A stretch of DNA of 59,250 bases. Source: a virus. Positions within the stretch are counted from its first letter, which is position 1. Each line of letters starts with the position of its first letter. Location of the stretch: IMG/VR virus record IMGVR_UViG_3300010885_034940, positions 1 to 59,250 of that record; one strand, given 5' to 3'. This document shows, piece after piece, positions 22,067 through 29,011 of this stretch. The position numbers were made by a program, and so were the translations under genes. The notes below the pieces were generated by a model that saw only the letters and a list, made by a program, of their open reading frames with translations, ran no database searches and was not told the DNA's origin.

Positions 22067-22159
22067 GTTATTGATTTTATTAGAGTTTTCACCTTCCTCC
22101 TAAGTTATTGATTTTATTAGAGTTTTTTCTATTGCCTTTTCATACAGTTTAAGTATAAT
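22064..22159 (+). promoter_or_regulatory. boxed promoter 4 with two boxes (TTGCCT-N16-TATAAT)
   Basis: Two exact copies of AAGTTATTGATTTTATTAGA start at 22065 and 22102. They precede TTGCCT (22132-22137), a 16-nt spacer and TATAAT (22154-22159). ATGATG begins at 22166, 7 nt after the -10. Confidence 0.72.
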
Positions 22160-22165
22160 GATACT

Positions 22166-22192
22166 ATGATGAATGAGGAGAGATATTCGTGA
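22166..22192 (+). CDS. leaderless 8-codon leader ORF (MMNEERYS)
   Basis: An ATG at the predicted transcription start opens 8 codons ending in TGA at 22190-22192, overlapping the GTG start of the next gene (GTGA). GAGGAG lies within it. The layout and first residues (MMNE) match the leader ORF at 16050. Confidence 0.4.
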   Translation: MMNEERYS

Positions 22193-22407
22193 GTAATTTG
22201 GGCGGTCATTGGAATATGGAAGGTATGCGCGTCTGGGGGATCTACCTTGACAAATTCAGTGTCATGGGCATGGTTGAGTTGTCTCGCGTTACCTATGGTG
22301 GTGAGGTTCAGCACCACGTCGCGCTGCTCGCACCGATCGAGGTGTATGGTGCCGTGCGTGATCGCGTTATCCTGAATCATGATAAAATTCTGCAGGTTTG
22401 GAGCTGA
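22189..22407 (+). CDS. small hypothetical protein, GTG start
   Basis: The 72-aa protein (MSNLGGHWNMEGMRVWGIYL) uses GTG, overlapping the stop of the leader ORF. It is G+C-rich compared with later genes. Beta-rich by eye; no family recognised. Confidence 0.6.
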   Translation: MSNLGGHWNMEGMRVWGIYLDKFSVMGMVELSRVTYGGEVQHHVALLAPIEVYGAVRDRVILNHDKILQVWS

Positions 22408-22409
22408 TC

Positions 22410-22676
22410 ATGTCGTATAATGGTTGGTCGAATTACGAGACTTGGCGCGTCTATCTCGAGTGCGTCGATGGTATGACGTTGGACGATTTGGTGCTGTTCA
22501 ACGATGGCCAAGCTAGGATTCAGGATATCCTCGAGAATATGTGCGACGAAATAATTCTCGAGGATCTTCAGGGAATCGCTCTTGATCTTGCTCGCTCATT
22601 TCTTTCTAAAGTTAACTGGCGAGAGATCGCTGATCATATGATCAATGAAGAATTCTCCGAAGAGGAAGAATGTTAA
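22410..22676 (+). CDS. small conserved phage protein (NGWSNYETW type)
   Basis: The 88-aa acidic protein starts MSYNGWSNYETWRVYLE. The NGWxNYETW motif is common in small proteins of phages and plasmids with no established function. The ATG at 22410 is preferred to 22398 because the motif then lies at the very N-terminus as usual. Confidence 0.7.
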   Translation: MSYNGWSNYETWRVYLECVDGMTLDDLVLFNDGQARIQDILENMCDEIILEDLQGIALDLARSFLSKVNWREIADHMINEEFSEEEEC

Positions 22677-22700
22677 TTGCTTACAAGCAATTGACTATAT

Positions 22701-22775
22701 GGGATCGTAGCTCAGTGGTAGAGCAGTTGGCTTTTAACCAATTGGTCCAGGGTTCGAATCCCTGCGGTCCCACCA
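22701..22775 (+). tRNA. tRNA-Lys (anticodon UUU)
   Basis: GGGATCG pairs with CGGTCCC with G-U/wobble positions. The anticodon arm holds loop CTTTTAA, the T-arm is CAGGG-TTCGAAT-CCCTG, and CCA is encoded. Confidence 0.94.
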
Positions 22776-22814
22776 GTTTGTTGTGTTGTTATTAATCAAT
22801 GTGAGGTAATGATT

Positions 22815-23258
22815 ATGTCTAGTCGACCGTTTCAAGGTTACACTCTATTCCAGATGCTCAAGTCTGCGAATGGTGGTGTTGTTTCCCGTGCTGATATCGC
22901 CAAAGAGCTTGGTGTTAATGAAGGCAGCGTTCCGATCTACTTCTTCGGACTGAAGAAATTCTTCGGCGTCGATTTTGAAGTTGTCAAGAATGGTCGAGCT
23001 GTAACTGGTTATCGACTTCTCAACGGTGACTCGGTTGACGTTCCTGCCAATGGTCGTCGTACTTCTGCTGGCACTAAGCCTGTAAAGGCAGCGAAGGCTA
23101 CAAAGGTCAAGAAGGCGAAGCCTGTAATGACCAAGATAACCAAGGTCGCTAAGTCCAAGCCCATTAAGGATGACGTTGTTGACGTCTCGGATATGGAGAT
23201 TGAAGAATTGACCGACTTAGAGCTAAGCGATATCAAGTCCCAGCTTGGTCTGGCATAA
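22815..23258 (+). CDS. winged-helix-like DNA-binding protein with basic linker
   Basis: The 147-aa protein has an N-terminal winged-HTH-like domain (ISRADIAKELG-type helix: VSRADIAKELGVNEGSVPIY, wing GRAVTGYRL). A Lys/Ala-rich linker (about 85-120) and an acidic C-terminus follow. It is a candidate phage transcription regulator. ATG 22815 is chosen because GAGG (22803-22806) is correctly spaced from it and too close to the ATG at 22809. It ends in a strong terminator. Confidence 0.7.
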   Translation: MSSRPFQGYTLFQMLKSANGGVVSRADIAKELGVNEGSVPIYFFGLKKFFGVDFEVVKNGRAVTGYRLLNGDSVDVPANGRRTSAGTKPVKAAKATKVKKAKPVMTKITKVAKSKPIKDDVVDVSDMEIEELTDLELSDIKSQLGLA

Positions 23259-23264
23259 AATAAA

Positions 23265-23290
23265 GGGGGAGTTCGCTCCCCCTCTTTTTT
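23265..23290 (+). terminator. Rho-independent terminator
   Basis: A perfect GGGGGAG/CTCCCCC stem with a TTCG tetraloop, followed by TCTTTTTT. Confidence 0.93.
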
Positions 23291-23293
23291 CGC

Positions 23294-23839
23294 ATGAATA
23301 TATTCTATCTAGATCACGATTTTGAATTAGCTGCTAAGTATCACAACGACAAACACGTTGTTAAGATGATACTTGAAAGCGCACAGCTGCTTTCTACAGC
23401 CCATCGCGTTCTTGACGGCACAGTTACAATTGAACGTAAGAACGAACGGAATCTAAAACGATGGAAGCTTGATAGTCAGTTCCAGACTGTGTATTATGGC
23501 GCAACCCATGTTAACCATCCCAGTGCAATATGGTGTCGCGAATCATGTGAGAATTACATATGGCTCTATGGTCTTTATGATTCTCTGTTAGAAGAATATA
23601 CGCACAGATATCACAAGATTCATAAGTGCGCATTGATGCGTGATGCGCTGCGTCGAATACCGAATAATATGAATCTGAATAATGACTGGGACCAACCACC
23701 GCAAGCAATGCCAGACGACTGCAAAGTTGAAGGCAATTCAGTTCAAGCATATCGCAATTATTATACTAAATATAAAGTCCGAATGGCTAAATGGACAAAT
23801 CGCGAGAAGCCTGAATGGTGGAAGGATGATGACTTTTAA
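23294..23839 (+). CDS. conserved phage protein, MNIFYLD-type
   Basis: The 181-aa protein begins MNIFYLDHDFELAAKYHNDK and continues HVVKMILESAQLLSTAHRVLDG. This block, and the later WCRESCENYIWLY, are shared by many T4-like phages as a protein of unknown function. The conserved His, Asp and Lys suggest an enzyme. It should not be confused with T4 DenV. The start lies 4 nt after the terminator T-run. Confidence 0.75.
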   Translation: MNIFYLDHDFELAAKYHNDKHVVKMILESAQLLSTAHRVLDGTVTIERKNERNLKRWKLDSQFQTVYYGATHVNHPSAIWCRESCENYIWLYGLYDSLLEEYTHRYHKIHKCALMRDALRRIPNNMNLNNDWDQPPQAMPDDCKVEGNSVQAYRNYYTKYKVRMAKWTNREKPEWWKDDDF

Positions 23840-23888
23840 AGCATATCATATACAGCCTGATGGAAGTGTAAAAAGACACAAAGAGTGA
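23826..23888 (+). CDS. possible 20-aa peptide
   Basis: A short frame MMTFKAYHIQPDGSVKRHKE follows a GAAGG-type ribosome site, overlaps the end of the previous gene and ends 3 nt before the next. Coding status is uncertain. Confidence 0.3.
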   Translation: MMTFKAYHIQPDGSVKRHKE

Positions 23889-23891
23889 TTT

Positions 23892-24218
23892 ATGCCAACA
23901 TATATTTTTTATGATACTAAAAAGAAAAAACAATACGAAGAATTCCTATCAATTGCTGCTAAAGAGCAGTATCTGAAAGACAATCCACATATAGAGCAGA
24001 TTCTTTCTCCGCTGCCTATTGCTACTGGAATGGGATTAAAGAGCCACGATAGTAAAACAGACAATACATGGAAAGAAGTATTGTCTAAGATTGCAGAAAA
24101 TCATCCAGTCAGTAATCTTGCTGATAGATATGGCAAACGATCAATCAAAGAAATTAAGACCAAACAAGTTATTGAGAAGCACGCCAAAAAACAAAGAGAA
24201 CTAAAACAAGGCAGGTAA
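23892..24218 (+). CDS. hypothetical protein with FmdB-like start
   Basis: The 108-aa protein begins MPTYIFYDTKKKKQYEEFLS, the position of an FmdB-type zinc ribbon, but lacks Cys. The C-terminal half is Lys-rich and helical. Similar Cys-less proteins occur beside phoH in T4-like phages. It precedes the PhoH gene by 3 nt. Confidence 0.65.
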   Translation: MPTYIFYDTKKKKQYEEFLSIAAKEQYLKDNPHIEQILSPLPIATGMGLKSHDSKTDNTWKEVLSKIAENHPVSNLADRYGKRSIKEIKTKQVIEKHAKKQRELKQGR

Positions 24219-24221
24219 ATT

Positions 24222-24971
24222 TTGTCAAGAAAAAAACCATCTGGTAATGTTGACGTTGAAATAGAAGATGATAAGAAAGTAATACCAAGAATAAAGCCTA
24301 GTGAACTGAAGGCGTTCACACCACTGACGGATAATCAGGCTAAATTCTTTGACGCATATAAGCGAGGCGATTACTTTATAATGTTAACTGGATCAGCTGG
24401 TACAGGTAAATCTTTCATTGCATGCTATAAAGCAATTGAAGAAGTTTTTGACAAAAACACATCATTTCAAAGAGTTGTAATAGTTCGTTCTGCAGTACAG
24501 TCTCGAGATATGGGATTTACTCCAGGATCAGTGGAAGAAAAGATGTCTTTGTATGAACAGCCATATATGCAAATTTGCCACACTCTATTCGGTCGTCGAG
24601 ATGCATATGAATGCCTTAAAGATCAGAGAAAGATTGAATTCATTTCAACTAGCTTTATTCGTGGAATGAGTTTTGACGACGCAATCATTATTGTTGACGA
24701 ATGCCAGAATCTAAACTGGGAAGAGCTTTCAACAATTATGACACGTGTTGGCTATCGTTCTAAGATCATGTTTTGCGGAGATTATCGCCAGACTGATCTG
24801 TATAGAAAGAATAACGATAAGTCTGGTCTTATTAAATTCCATGCTATTGCAAAAACAATGCAATCATTTACCAATGTTGAGTTTACACCAGATGATATTG
24901 TAAGATCTAGTCTAGTGAAAGACTTTCTAATTGCCGTTGACAACTATGAAAATAGTTCTGAAAATACTTGA
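24222..24971 (+). CDS. phoH: PhoH-like ATPase
   Basis: The 249-aa protein has Walker A GSAGTGKSF, RSAVQSRDMGFTPG, and Walker B IIIVDECQNLNWEELSTIMTR, the PhoH set. PhoH-like proteins are predicted RNA helicase/ATPases common in T4-like phages. The start is TTG at 24222, behind CAAGGCAGG; no ATG precedes the conserved region in this frame. Confidence 0.88.
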   Translation: MSRKKPSGNVDVEIEDDKKVIPRIKPSELKAFTPLTDNQAKFFDAYKRGDYFIMLTGSAGTGKSFIACYKAIEEVFDKNTSFQRVVIVRSAVQSRDMGFTPGSVEEKMSLYEQPYMQICHTLFGRRDAYECLKDQRKIEFISTSFIRGMSFDDAIIIVDECQNLNWEELSTIMTRVGYRSKIMFCGDYRQTDLYRKNNDKSGLIKFHAIAKTMQSFTNVEFTPDDIVRSSLVKDFLIAVDNYENSSENT

Positions 24972-24996
24972 CAATTGAATGTAATAATAGTATAAT
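24968..24996 (+). promoter_or_regulatory. consensus promoter TTGACA-N17-TATAAT
   Basis: Both hexamers are perfect sigma-70 consensus with the ideal 17-nt spacing. The promoter overlaps the phoH stop and drives the exonuclease gene at 25027. Confidence 0.8.
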
Positions 24997-25026
24997 AACT
25001 GTGTAGCAGTATTAAGTGATATATTA

Positions 25027-25680
25027 ATGTTTAATCATATACAACATGAATTTCCTAAACTCATTAGAGAAAACGTAGAAGGTCAAAGACTATACGTTAC
25101 TCCAACTGGTGAGAAGTATCCGTCAGTAACAACTGTTCTTTCTAATTATGGAAAGAAGGAATTATTGGAATGGAAAGCTAGAGTTGGGGAAGAACATGCT
25201 GCTAAAGTATCAAGGCAAGCAACTACTAGAGGAACTTCGGTTCATAGTCTTATTGAGAAATATATACTTAATGAAGACATTTCAAACGAAGAAATGATGC
25301 CTAATGTGAAGTCTTTGTTCTATCGAATGAAGCCTGAGTTAGACAAGCTAAATAATATACATTGTCTTGAAACACCACTGCATTCTCATGAACTTGGGTT
25401 GGCAGGTACTGTTGACTGTATTGCTGAGTTTAATGGTGTTCTTTCTGTAATTGACTTTAAGACTTCGGTCAGGTTAAAGAAGAAAGAACAGATTGGAAAC
25501 TATTTTATGCAGGGAGCAGCGTATTCTACGATGTTCACTGAGATGACTAAGTTGCCAATTTCTCAGGTTGTTATTATGATTGGTGTTGATACGGCTAATT
25601 TCTGTCAAGTCTTAAAGGTTAAACCTGAAGACTATATAGATGAATTAAAGGTTTATATTTCTAAGTATAGAGGATACTAA
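25027..25680 (+). CDS. PD-(D/E)XK exonuclease, RecB/Cas4-like
   Basis: The 217-aa protein has YPSVTTVLS, RGTSVHSLIEKY, GLAGTVDCIAEFNG and VIDFKTS, then QGAAYSTMF. This is the RecB-nuclease core: His, Asp, the D-x-K pair and the Q-x-x-x-Y motif. It resembles the MGME1-like phage exonucleases and probably processes single-stranded or branched DNA ends. Confidence 0.8.
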   Translation: MFNHIQHEFPKLIRENVEGQRLYVTPTGEKYPSVTTVLSNYGKKELLEWKARVGEEHAAKVSRQATTRGTSVHSLIEKYILNEDISNEEMMPNVKSLFYRMKPELDKLNNIHCLETPLHSHELGLAGTVDCIAEFNGVLSVIDFKTSVRLKKKEQIGNYFMQGAAYSTMFTEMTKLPISQVVIMIGVDTANFCQVLKVKPEDYIDELKVYISKYRGY

Positions 25681-25681
25681 A

Positions 25682-26014
25682 ATGATTGCATTGCTTACAA
25701 TTCTACTCGGTCTCGTTGCTCTTTATGGTCTTTTTATTGGAATGAATGCTCTCAAGAAAAAGAAATTAAATGATGATTCGAATCAATGGAATGATGAATT
25801 TATTGGTGAAGTAAAAGATTCAAATGAACAAGCAGAACTCCCATGGTTGTATGAAGATGCATGGGATCCAATGAATGATGCATGGGAAAGTGAGGACGAA
25901 GTAAATTCGAATGATGTTGTTGTTGAAAAATCGGTAAAAAAGGTAGCAAAGAAAAAGACTGCTGCTAAGAAGAAGCCTGCAAAGAAGTCGACTAAGATGT
26001 CATCTAAAAAGTAA
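25682..26014 (+). CDS. membrane-anchored protein with histone-H1-like tail
   Basis: The 110-aa protein has an N-terminal membrane span (IALLTILLGLVALYGLFIG), an acidic middle rich in Asp, Glu and Trp, and a C-terminal Lys/Ala tail (KKTAAKKKPAKKSTKMSSKK). The tail could tether DNA to the inner membrane; this is inference. Confidence 0.65.
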   Translation: MIALLTILLGLVALYGLFIGMNALKKKKLNDDSNQWNDEFIGEVKDSNEQAELPWLYEDAWDPMNDAWESEDEVNSNDVVVEKSVKKVAKKKTAAKKKPAKKSTKMSSKK

Positions 26015-26023
26015 GGGGGAACT

Positions 26024-26194
26024 ATGGATACTTTATTGCTTTTAATTGCTGTTGGATTGTTTGTTGCTTTTCTTGTTACAAAGGTATTGAGCAAGAAGAA
26101 GCCAGGAGCTAATCCACCATCAACTGGTCCTGGAAAGGGAAACTTTGGTGGCGGAAGCAACTTTGGCGATGGAAAAGACCAAGACCGTAAGTAA
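26024..26194 (+). CDS. 56-aa membrane protein
   Basis: It has one hydrophobic span (TLLLLIAVGLFVAFLVTKVL), then a basic, Gly-rich tail. The ribosome site GGGGGA lies upstream. It overlaps the next gene by 26 nt in another frame. Confidence 0.6.
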   Translation: MDTLLLLIAVGLFVAFLVTKVLSKKKPGANPPSTGPGKGNFGGGSNFGDGKDQDRK

Positions 26195-26315
26195 AGAAAC
26201 CATATGGCACTTTTCGTGTGAATGGTGCTATCTTTGGTGGTCTATTGCTAGTAGTGATAACTGGATTCCACCAATTAAAATGTATTGTCCACATTGTGGA
26301 AAATTGCAACCGTAA
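26169..26315 (+). CDS. 48-aa zinc-ribbon protein
   Basis: The protein contains WHFSCEWCYLWWSIAS and MYCPHCGKLQ, two CxxC knuckles around a Trp-rich core. I associate this with small conserved T4-like proteins. The start lies inside the preceding gene, behind TGGCG; coupling is likely. Confidence 0.7.
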   Translation: MEKTKTVSKETIWHFSCEWCYLWWSIASSDNWIPPIKMYCPHCGKLQP

Positions 26316-26318
26316 TAA

Positions 26319-26367
26319 TGGTAGTAAACTCATAGCTAAAGGCATCTTGGACGCGGGTGCGATTCCC
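26319..26367 (+). pseudogene. tRNA- or tmRNA-like relic before the homing endonuclease
   Basis: TGGTAGTA, then CTTGGACGCGGGTGCGATTCCC, looks like a D-loop and a T-arm of a tRNA or tmRNA 3' end, but no acceptor or CCA follows. Its end is part of a terminator hairpin. TGGTAGTA and a T-arm recur with the same spacing after the endonuclease (26901-26950), though the sequence between is dissimilar. Confidence 0.3.
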
Positions 26368-26382
26368 TAAATCGCACTTTTT
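26357..26382 (+). terminator. Rho-independent terminator
   Basis: GTGCGATT and AATCGCAC form an 8-bp stem with a CCCTA loop, followed by TTTTT. Confidence 0.75.
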
Positions 26383-26389
26383 ATAAATA
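26382..26389 (+). promoter_or_regulatory. late-promoter-like TATAAATA
   Basis: An exact T4 late consensus right after a terminator and 22 nt before the homing endonuclease ATG. Late expression of homing endonucleases is known in T4. Confidence 0.5.
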
Positions 26390-26411
26390 TGCATAGATAA
26401 GGAGTTTTTCT

Positions 26412-26906
26412 ATGCATAAACATCATATAATACCGAAGTATATGGGCGGAAGCGATGATCCTTCTAACTTAATAGACCTGAGTGTAGAAGAACACGCCGA
26501 AGCCCATAAAAGATTATTTGAAGAGCACGGTCATTGGCAAGACTATCTCGCTTGGCAAGGACTATCCAAGATGATTCCGAGAGATGAATTGATACGTCAA
26601 GTTCAGTCTGAAGCAGCCAAAGAAAGATTGAAGAGGTTAGGAAATCCATTTACTGGAACACAAACCCAAGGAAATTTTGCCATTAATGAAGAGTTTAGGA
26701 AACAAGTTGCTTCATTGGCTCAAACTGATGAAGCAAAAGCGAAACGAAAACAAACATTTAAAAATATCAAGCACCAAAGTGGAGAGAAAAATTCAAACTT
26801 TGGTAAAAAGTGGATATATAATCAAGAGTTAAAAATTTCTAAATGTATTCCGAAGTCAGAAGAAATTTCAGATGGTTGGAGTGTAGGTAGAAAGTTGATA
26901 TGGTAG
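26412..26906 (+). CDS. HNH homing endonuclease
   Basis: The 164-aa protein begins MHKHHIIPKYMGGSDDPSNL and continues IDLSVEEHAEAHKRLFE, a compact HNH/treble-clef nuclease core. The C-terminus (NFGKKWIYNQELKISKCIPK ... GWSVGRKL) is the small DNA-binding repeat typical of phage homing endonucleases. It has its own late-type promoter and AAGGAG, and its stop lies at the 5' edge of the tmRNA acceptor piece. Confidence 0.82.
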   Translation: MHKHHIIPKYMGGSDDPSNLIDLSVEEHAEAHKRLFEEHGHWQDYLAWQGLSKMIPRDELIRQVQSEAAKERLKRLGNPFTGTQTQGNFAINEEFRKQVASLAQTDEAKAKRKQTFKNIKHQSGEKNSNFGKKWIYNQELKISKCIPKSEEISDGWSVGRKLIW

Positions 26907-26908
26907 TA

Positions 26909-27229
26909 TGAGGAAATCGTAAAAACGGCAAGACGGGGTTTCGATACCCCCAGCTCCACCAAAAGCATATTGCGTTGCCCTGAAATAGCAACGGTAAACA
27001 ACTGAAAAAGGATTAGGTTGTTCCTTGCAGTATGCTTTTGATGGGGCTGACAGGTTTCGATTGGCGTATAATAGGAAGACTGACTACCCGAGAGGCGACT
27101 GACGCAATCAGCGCAAAAAAAGTAAACGCAAACGATGATGTTTACGACATGGCACTAGCCGCCTAATAGCGGTGTAGAATTCCAGAGTTTTCGCGTGAGT
27201 GGGTTTCCTTGGTAACAGAATAAACCCAC
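26909..27229 (+). ncRNA. ssrA: circularly permuted tmRNA (two-piece ssrA)
   Basis: The acceptor piece comes first: a T-arm with GTTTCGATA and CAGCTCC-A-CCA ending at 26961. After an 81-nt spacer comes the 5' acceptor strand GGGGCTG (27043-27049), which pairs with CAGCTCC with one G-U. The resume codon GCA at 27128 opens the tag ANDDVYDMALAA, stopping at TAA (27164-27166). The spacer is a three-way junction: AAAAGCATATTGC pairs with GCAGTATGCTTTT, enclosing two 6-bp hairpins. The outer ends are approximate. Permuted tmRNAs are known in alphaproteobacteria; this one would tag stalled proteins for proteolysis. Confidence 0.9.
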
Positions 27230-27249
27230 CTCAGTTAAAGGAGAAAAGA

Positions 27250-27498
27250 ATGGCTGACGAACAAGGCACTCAACCAACTACAGTTTATAGTTTTAGAAAA
27301 ATCTTTGCTTATACGCAAGTTGCGCTGAGTGTGTTATTCATAGCTGGTTATTTCTTTATTCTGAGTTTGTTTTTATTGGGATATATTAATACACCACCAA
27401 CTTGGCGCGATGCGTTAACTGCCTTGTTGGGTGTTGTAACTGCAGGTGTGATGCAGATTATTGGGTATTGGTTCTCAAGGCAACGCGAGAACAGTTGA
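27250..27498 (+). CDS. putative holin
   Basis: The 82-aa protein has two membrane segments (about 27-46 and 54-73), a short hydrophilic N-terminus and a charged end SRQREN. Together with its position before a SleB-type endolysin, this suggests a class II holin-like protein. ATG 27250 follows AAAGGAG; an in-frame ATG at 27199 lies inside the tmRNA hairpin. Confidence 0.6.
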   Translation: MADEQGTQPTTVYSFRKIFAYTQVALSVLFIAGYFFILSLFLLGYINTPPTWRDALTALLGVVTAGVMQIIGYWFSRQRENS

Positions 27499-27528
27499 TT
27501 TAATTATTATCTGCGAGGTTGATTTATC

Positions 27529-28182
27529 ATGACAAATATGTCAGAGACGCATTATACACTTTTTATTCGATGGATGTCAATTCTTGTGTTCAGTGCTGTA
27601 ATTGCTGCAGCCATTGGTCAAAAGCGACATTATGAAAATCTAGAGAGGGAATATGCTCAATACAGAGAAGCTTCTGAGCAAACTGTTGGGTATCTATCTA
27701 ATGCTCTTGATTCGTATATTGAAAAAGAAAGAGTTGCTGCCTACAAAAGAAAAGTTGCAGAAGAAAAAGCAGCCAAAGTGAAAGAGATGTTTCTGTCGCG
27801 TGAAATTGACTGTATGGCTCAGAACATCTATTTTGAGTCTGGCTTTGAATCATATCAGGGTAAGCTGGCAGTTGCAACTGTAACGATGAATCGAGTTAGC
27901 AGCAAATTATATCCAAAGACTGTATGTGGTGTCGTTCACCAGAAGTATAGATCAGTCTGTCAATTCTCTTGGACATGCGATGGCAAACCAGATGTAATTG
28001 GTAATCGTCAAGCCTATATGACATCACTAAAAATCGCTAAAGATGTTTTGCTAAAAAACGCAAGATCTAGTATAATTGGTAACAAGGCATACCACTACCA
28101 TGCCAATTACGTTCGCCCACGCTGGGCTTATCAAAAGCAGCATATTGCTACAATTGGTAACCACATTTTTTATGGAAGGTAA
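27529..28182 (+). CDS. endolysin with SleB-like cell wall hydrolase domain
   Basis: The 217-aa protein has an N-terminal membrane anchor (WMSILVFSAVIAAAIG), a coiled-coil region, and a C-terminal hydrolase domain starting at IDCMAQNIYFES. VATVTMNRV, VCGVVHQKYR and CQFSWTCDG are the SleB/Hydrolase_2 motifs; the Glu in IYFES is the likely catalytic residue. It degrades peptidoglycan. The weakly hydrophobic anchor could be a signal-anchor-release element. Confidence 0.82.
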   Translation: MTNMSETHYTLFIRWMSILVFSAVIAAAIGQKRHYENLEREYAQYREASEQTVGYLSNALDSYIEKERVAAYKRKVAEEKAAKVKEMFLSREIDCMAQNIYFESGFESYQGKLAVATVTMNRVSSKLYPKTVCGVVHQKYRSVCQFSWTCDGKPDVIGNRQAYMTSLKIAKDVLLKNARSSIIGNKAYHYHANYVRPRWAYQKQHIATIGNHIFYGR

Positions 28183-28184
28183 CA

Positions 28185-28406
28185 ATGCCAACACGCGAAG
28201 AAAAAAATAATTTCAGCACTATTGTAATGACAAGAGCTGAAAAATTAAACACTGACTGTATGGATGCAATGATAACATATTGTGATGAGATTGGTTTAGA
28301 AGTTGAAGTAGCAGCTGGACTGGTAAACGATGTATTGCTATCAAAGCTTGAACAACAAGCACAATCTCTTGGTTACATTGAAAGGTCAGCTAAACTTCCA
28401 ATATGA
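28185..28406 (+). CDS. 33: gp33-like late transcription coactivator
   Basis: The 73-aa protein has MDAMITYCDEIGLEVEVAAG, LSKLEQQAQSLGYIERSAK and ends LPI. This fits the T4 gp33/late-coactivator pattern (a YCE-type helix, then LK-x-K-x-x-x-EA). The order with gp59 and gp32 downstream is that of T4. It would bridge RNA polymerase and the sliding clamp at TATAAATA promoters. Confidence 0.68.
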   Translation: MPTREEKNNFSTIVMTRAEKLNTDCMDAMITYCDEIGLEVEVAAGLVNDVLLSKLEQQAQSLGYIERSAKLPI

Positions 28407-29011
28407 ATGCATACGAATTTTATTGCGAGTACCAAGCAATAAAACTTCACTTCAATTCTTCATATAACTATCTGACATATAACGGCAAGACAAAGACTAC
28501 AAGAGAATCTTTTGACAAAAGGAAGGACAAATACTTCTTTCATAAGCTTGCGCGTAAATATAAAGATGAAGAAGTTGTGAGTTTTTTGGTTGCTAATTTC
28601 GTACATAGTAACGATACATGGACTAAGAATCTTCTAGAAGAAGAATCAGGCGATGTCTATCGTAACTGGAAAAAAGTTACTGAGTCGATGTCTGAATCAT
28701 TCAAGAATGACGTTATAAACTTGTTACCAGATAAATCACCAAATACATTCAATAATTTATTTCTTGTTCAAGAAGGTTCTCATCCAGCATTACTAACTGC
28801 CTTCCTTCAGAAAGATGTAACTATTGAAACAATGGTTATTCTGAATAAGATGTTGGGGTTCCTTGATAAATGGGATAAGTGTATTGATGATGATATTCTC
28901 TATCCTAAAATTTCAATGAAGATTCGCAAGTACAGCGACTTCTTGAGTGTGAATGTTCCGAAGTATAAGTTGATCATAAAATCTTTACTTTCAGAACAAA
29001 ATACTATATAA
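28403..29011 (+). CDS. 59: gp59-like replicative helicase loader
   Basis: The 202-aa protein matches T4 gp59 in size, all-helical character and position between gp33 and gp32. It starts NAYEFYCEYQAIKLHFNS and contains FHKLARKYKDEEVVSFLVAN. gp59 loads gp41 helicase onto gp32-coated forks. ATGA overlap couples it to gp33. No gp41 gene is in the window. Confidence 0.75.
   Translation: MNAYEFYCEYQAIKLHFNSSYNYLTYNGKTKTTRESFDKRKDKYFFHKLARKYKDEEVVSFLVANFVHSNDTWTKNLLEEESGDVYRNWKKVTESMSESFKNDVINLLPDKSPNTFNNLFLVQEGSHPALLTAFLQKDVTIETMVILNKMLGFLDKWDKCIDDDILYPKISMKIRKYSDFLSVNVPKYKLIIKSLLSEQNTI

Noticed and set aside
23009-23236. Minus-strand 75-aa frame opposite the winged-helix gene
   Set aside because: It is the antisense of the Lys/Ala-rich linker, with no start context and a terminator oriented for the plus strand.
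23294-23839. T4 DenV-type pyrimidine dimer glycosylase
   Set aside because: The MNIFYLD block is a different conserved phage family. The DenV N-terminus and its catalytic Thr2 context are absent.
27199-27229. Terminator after the tmRNA
   Set aside because: GTGGGTTT/AAACCCAC is a good 8-bp stem, but no T-run follows. It is more likely the 3' structural stem of the tmRNA coding piece.
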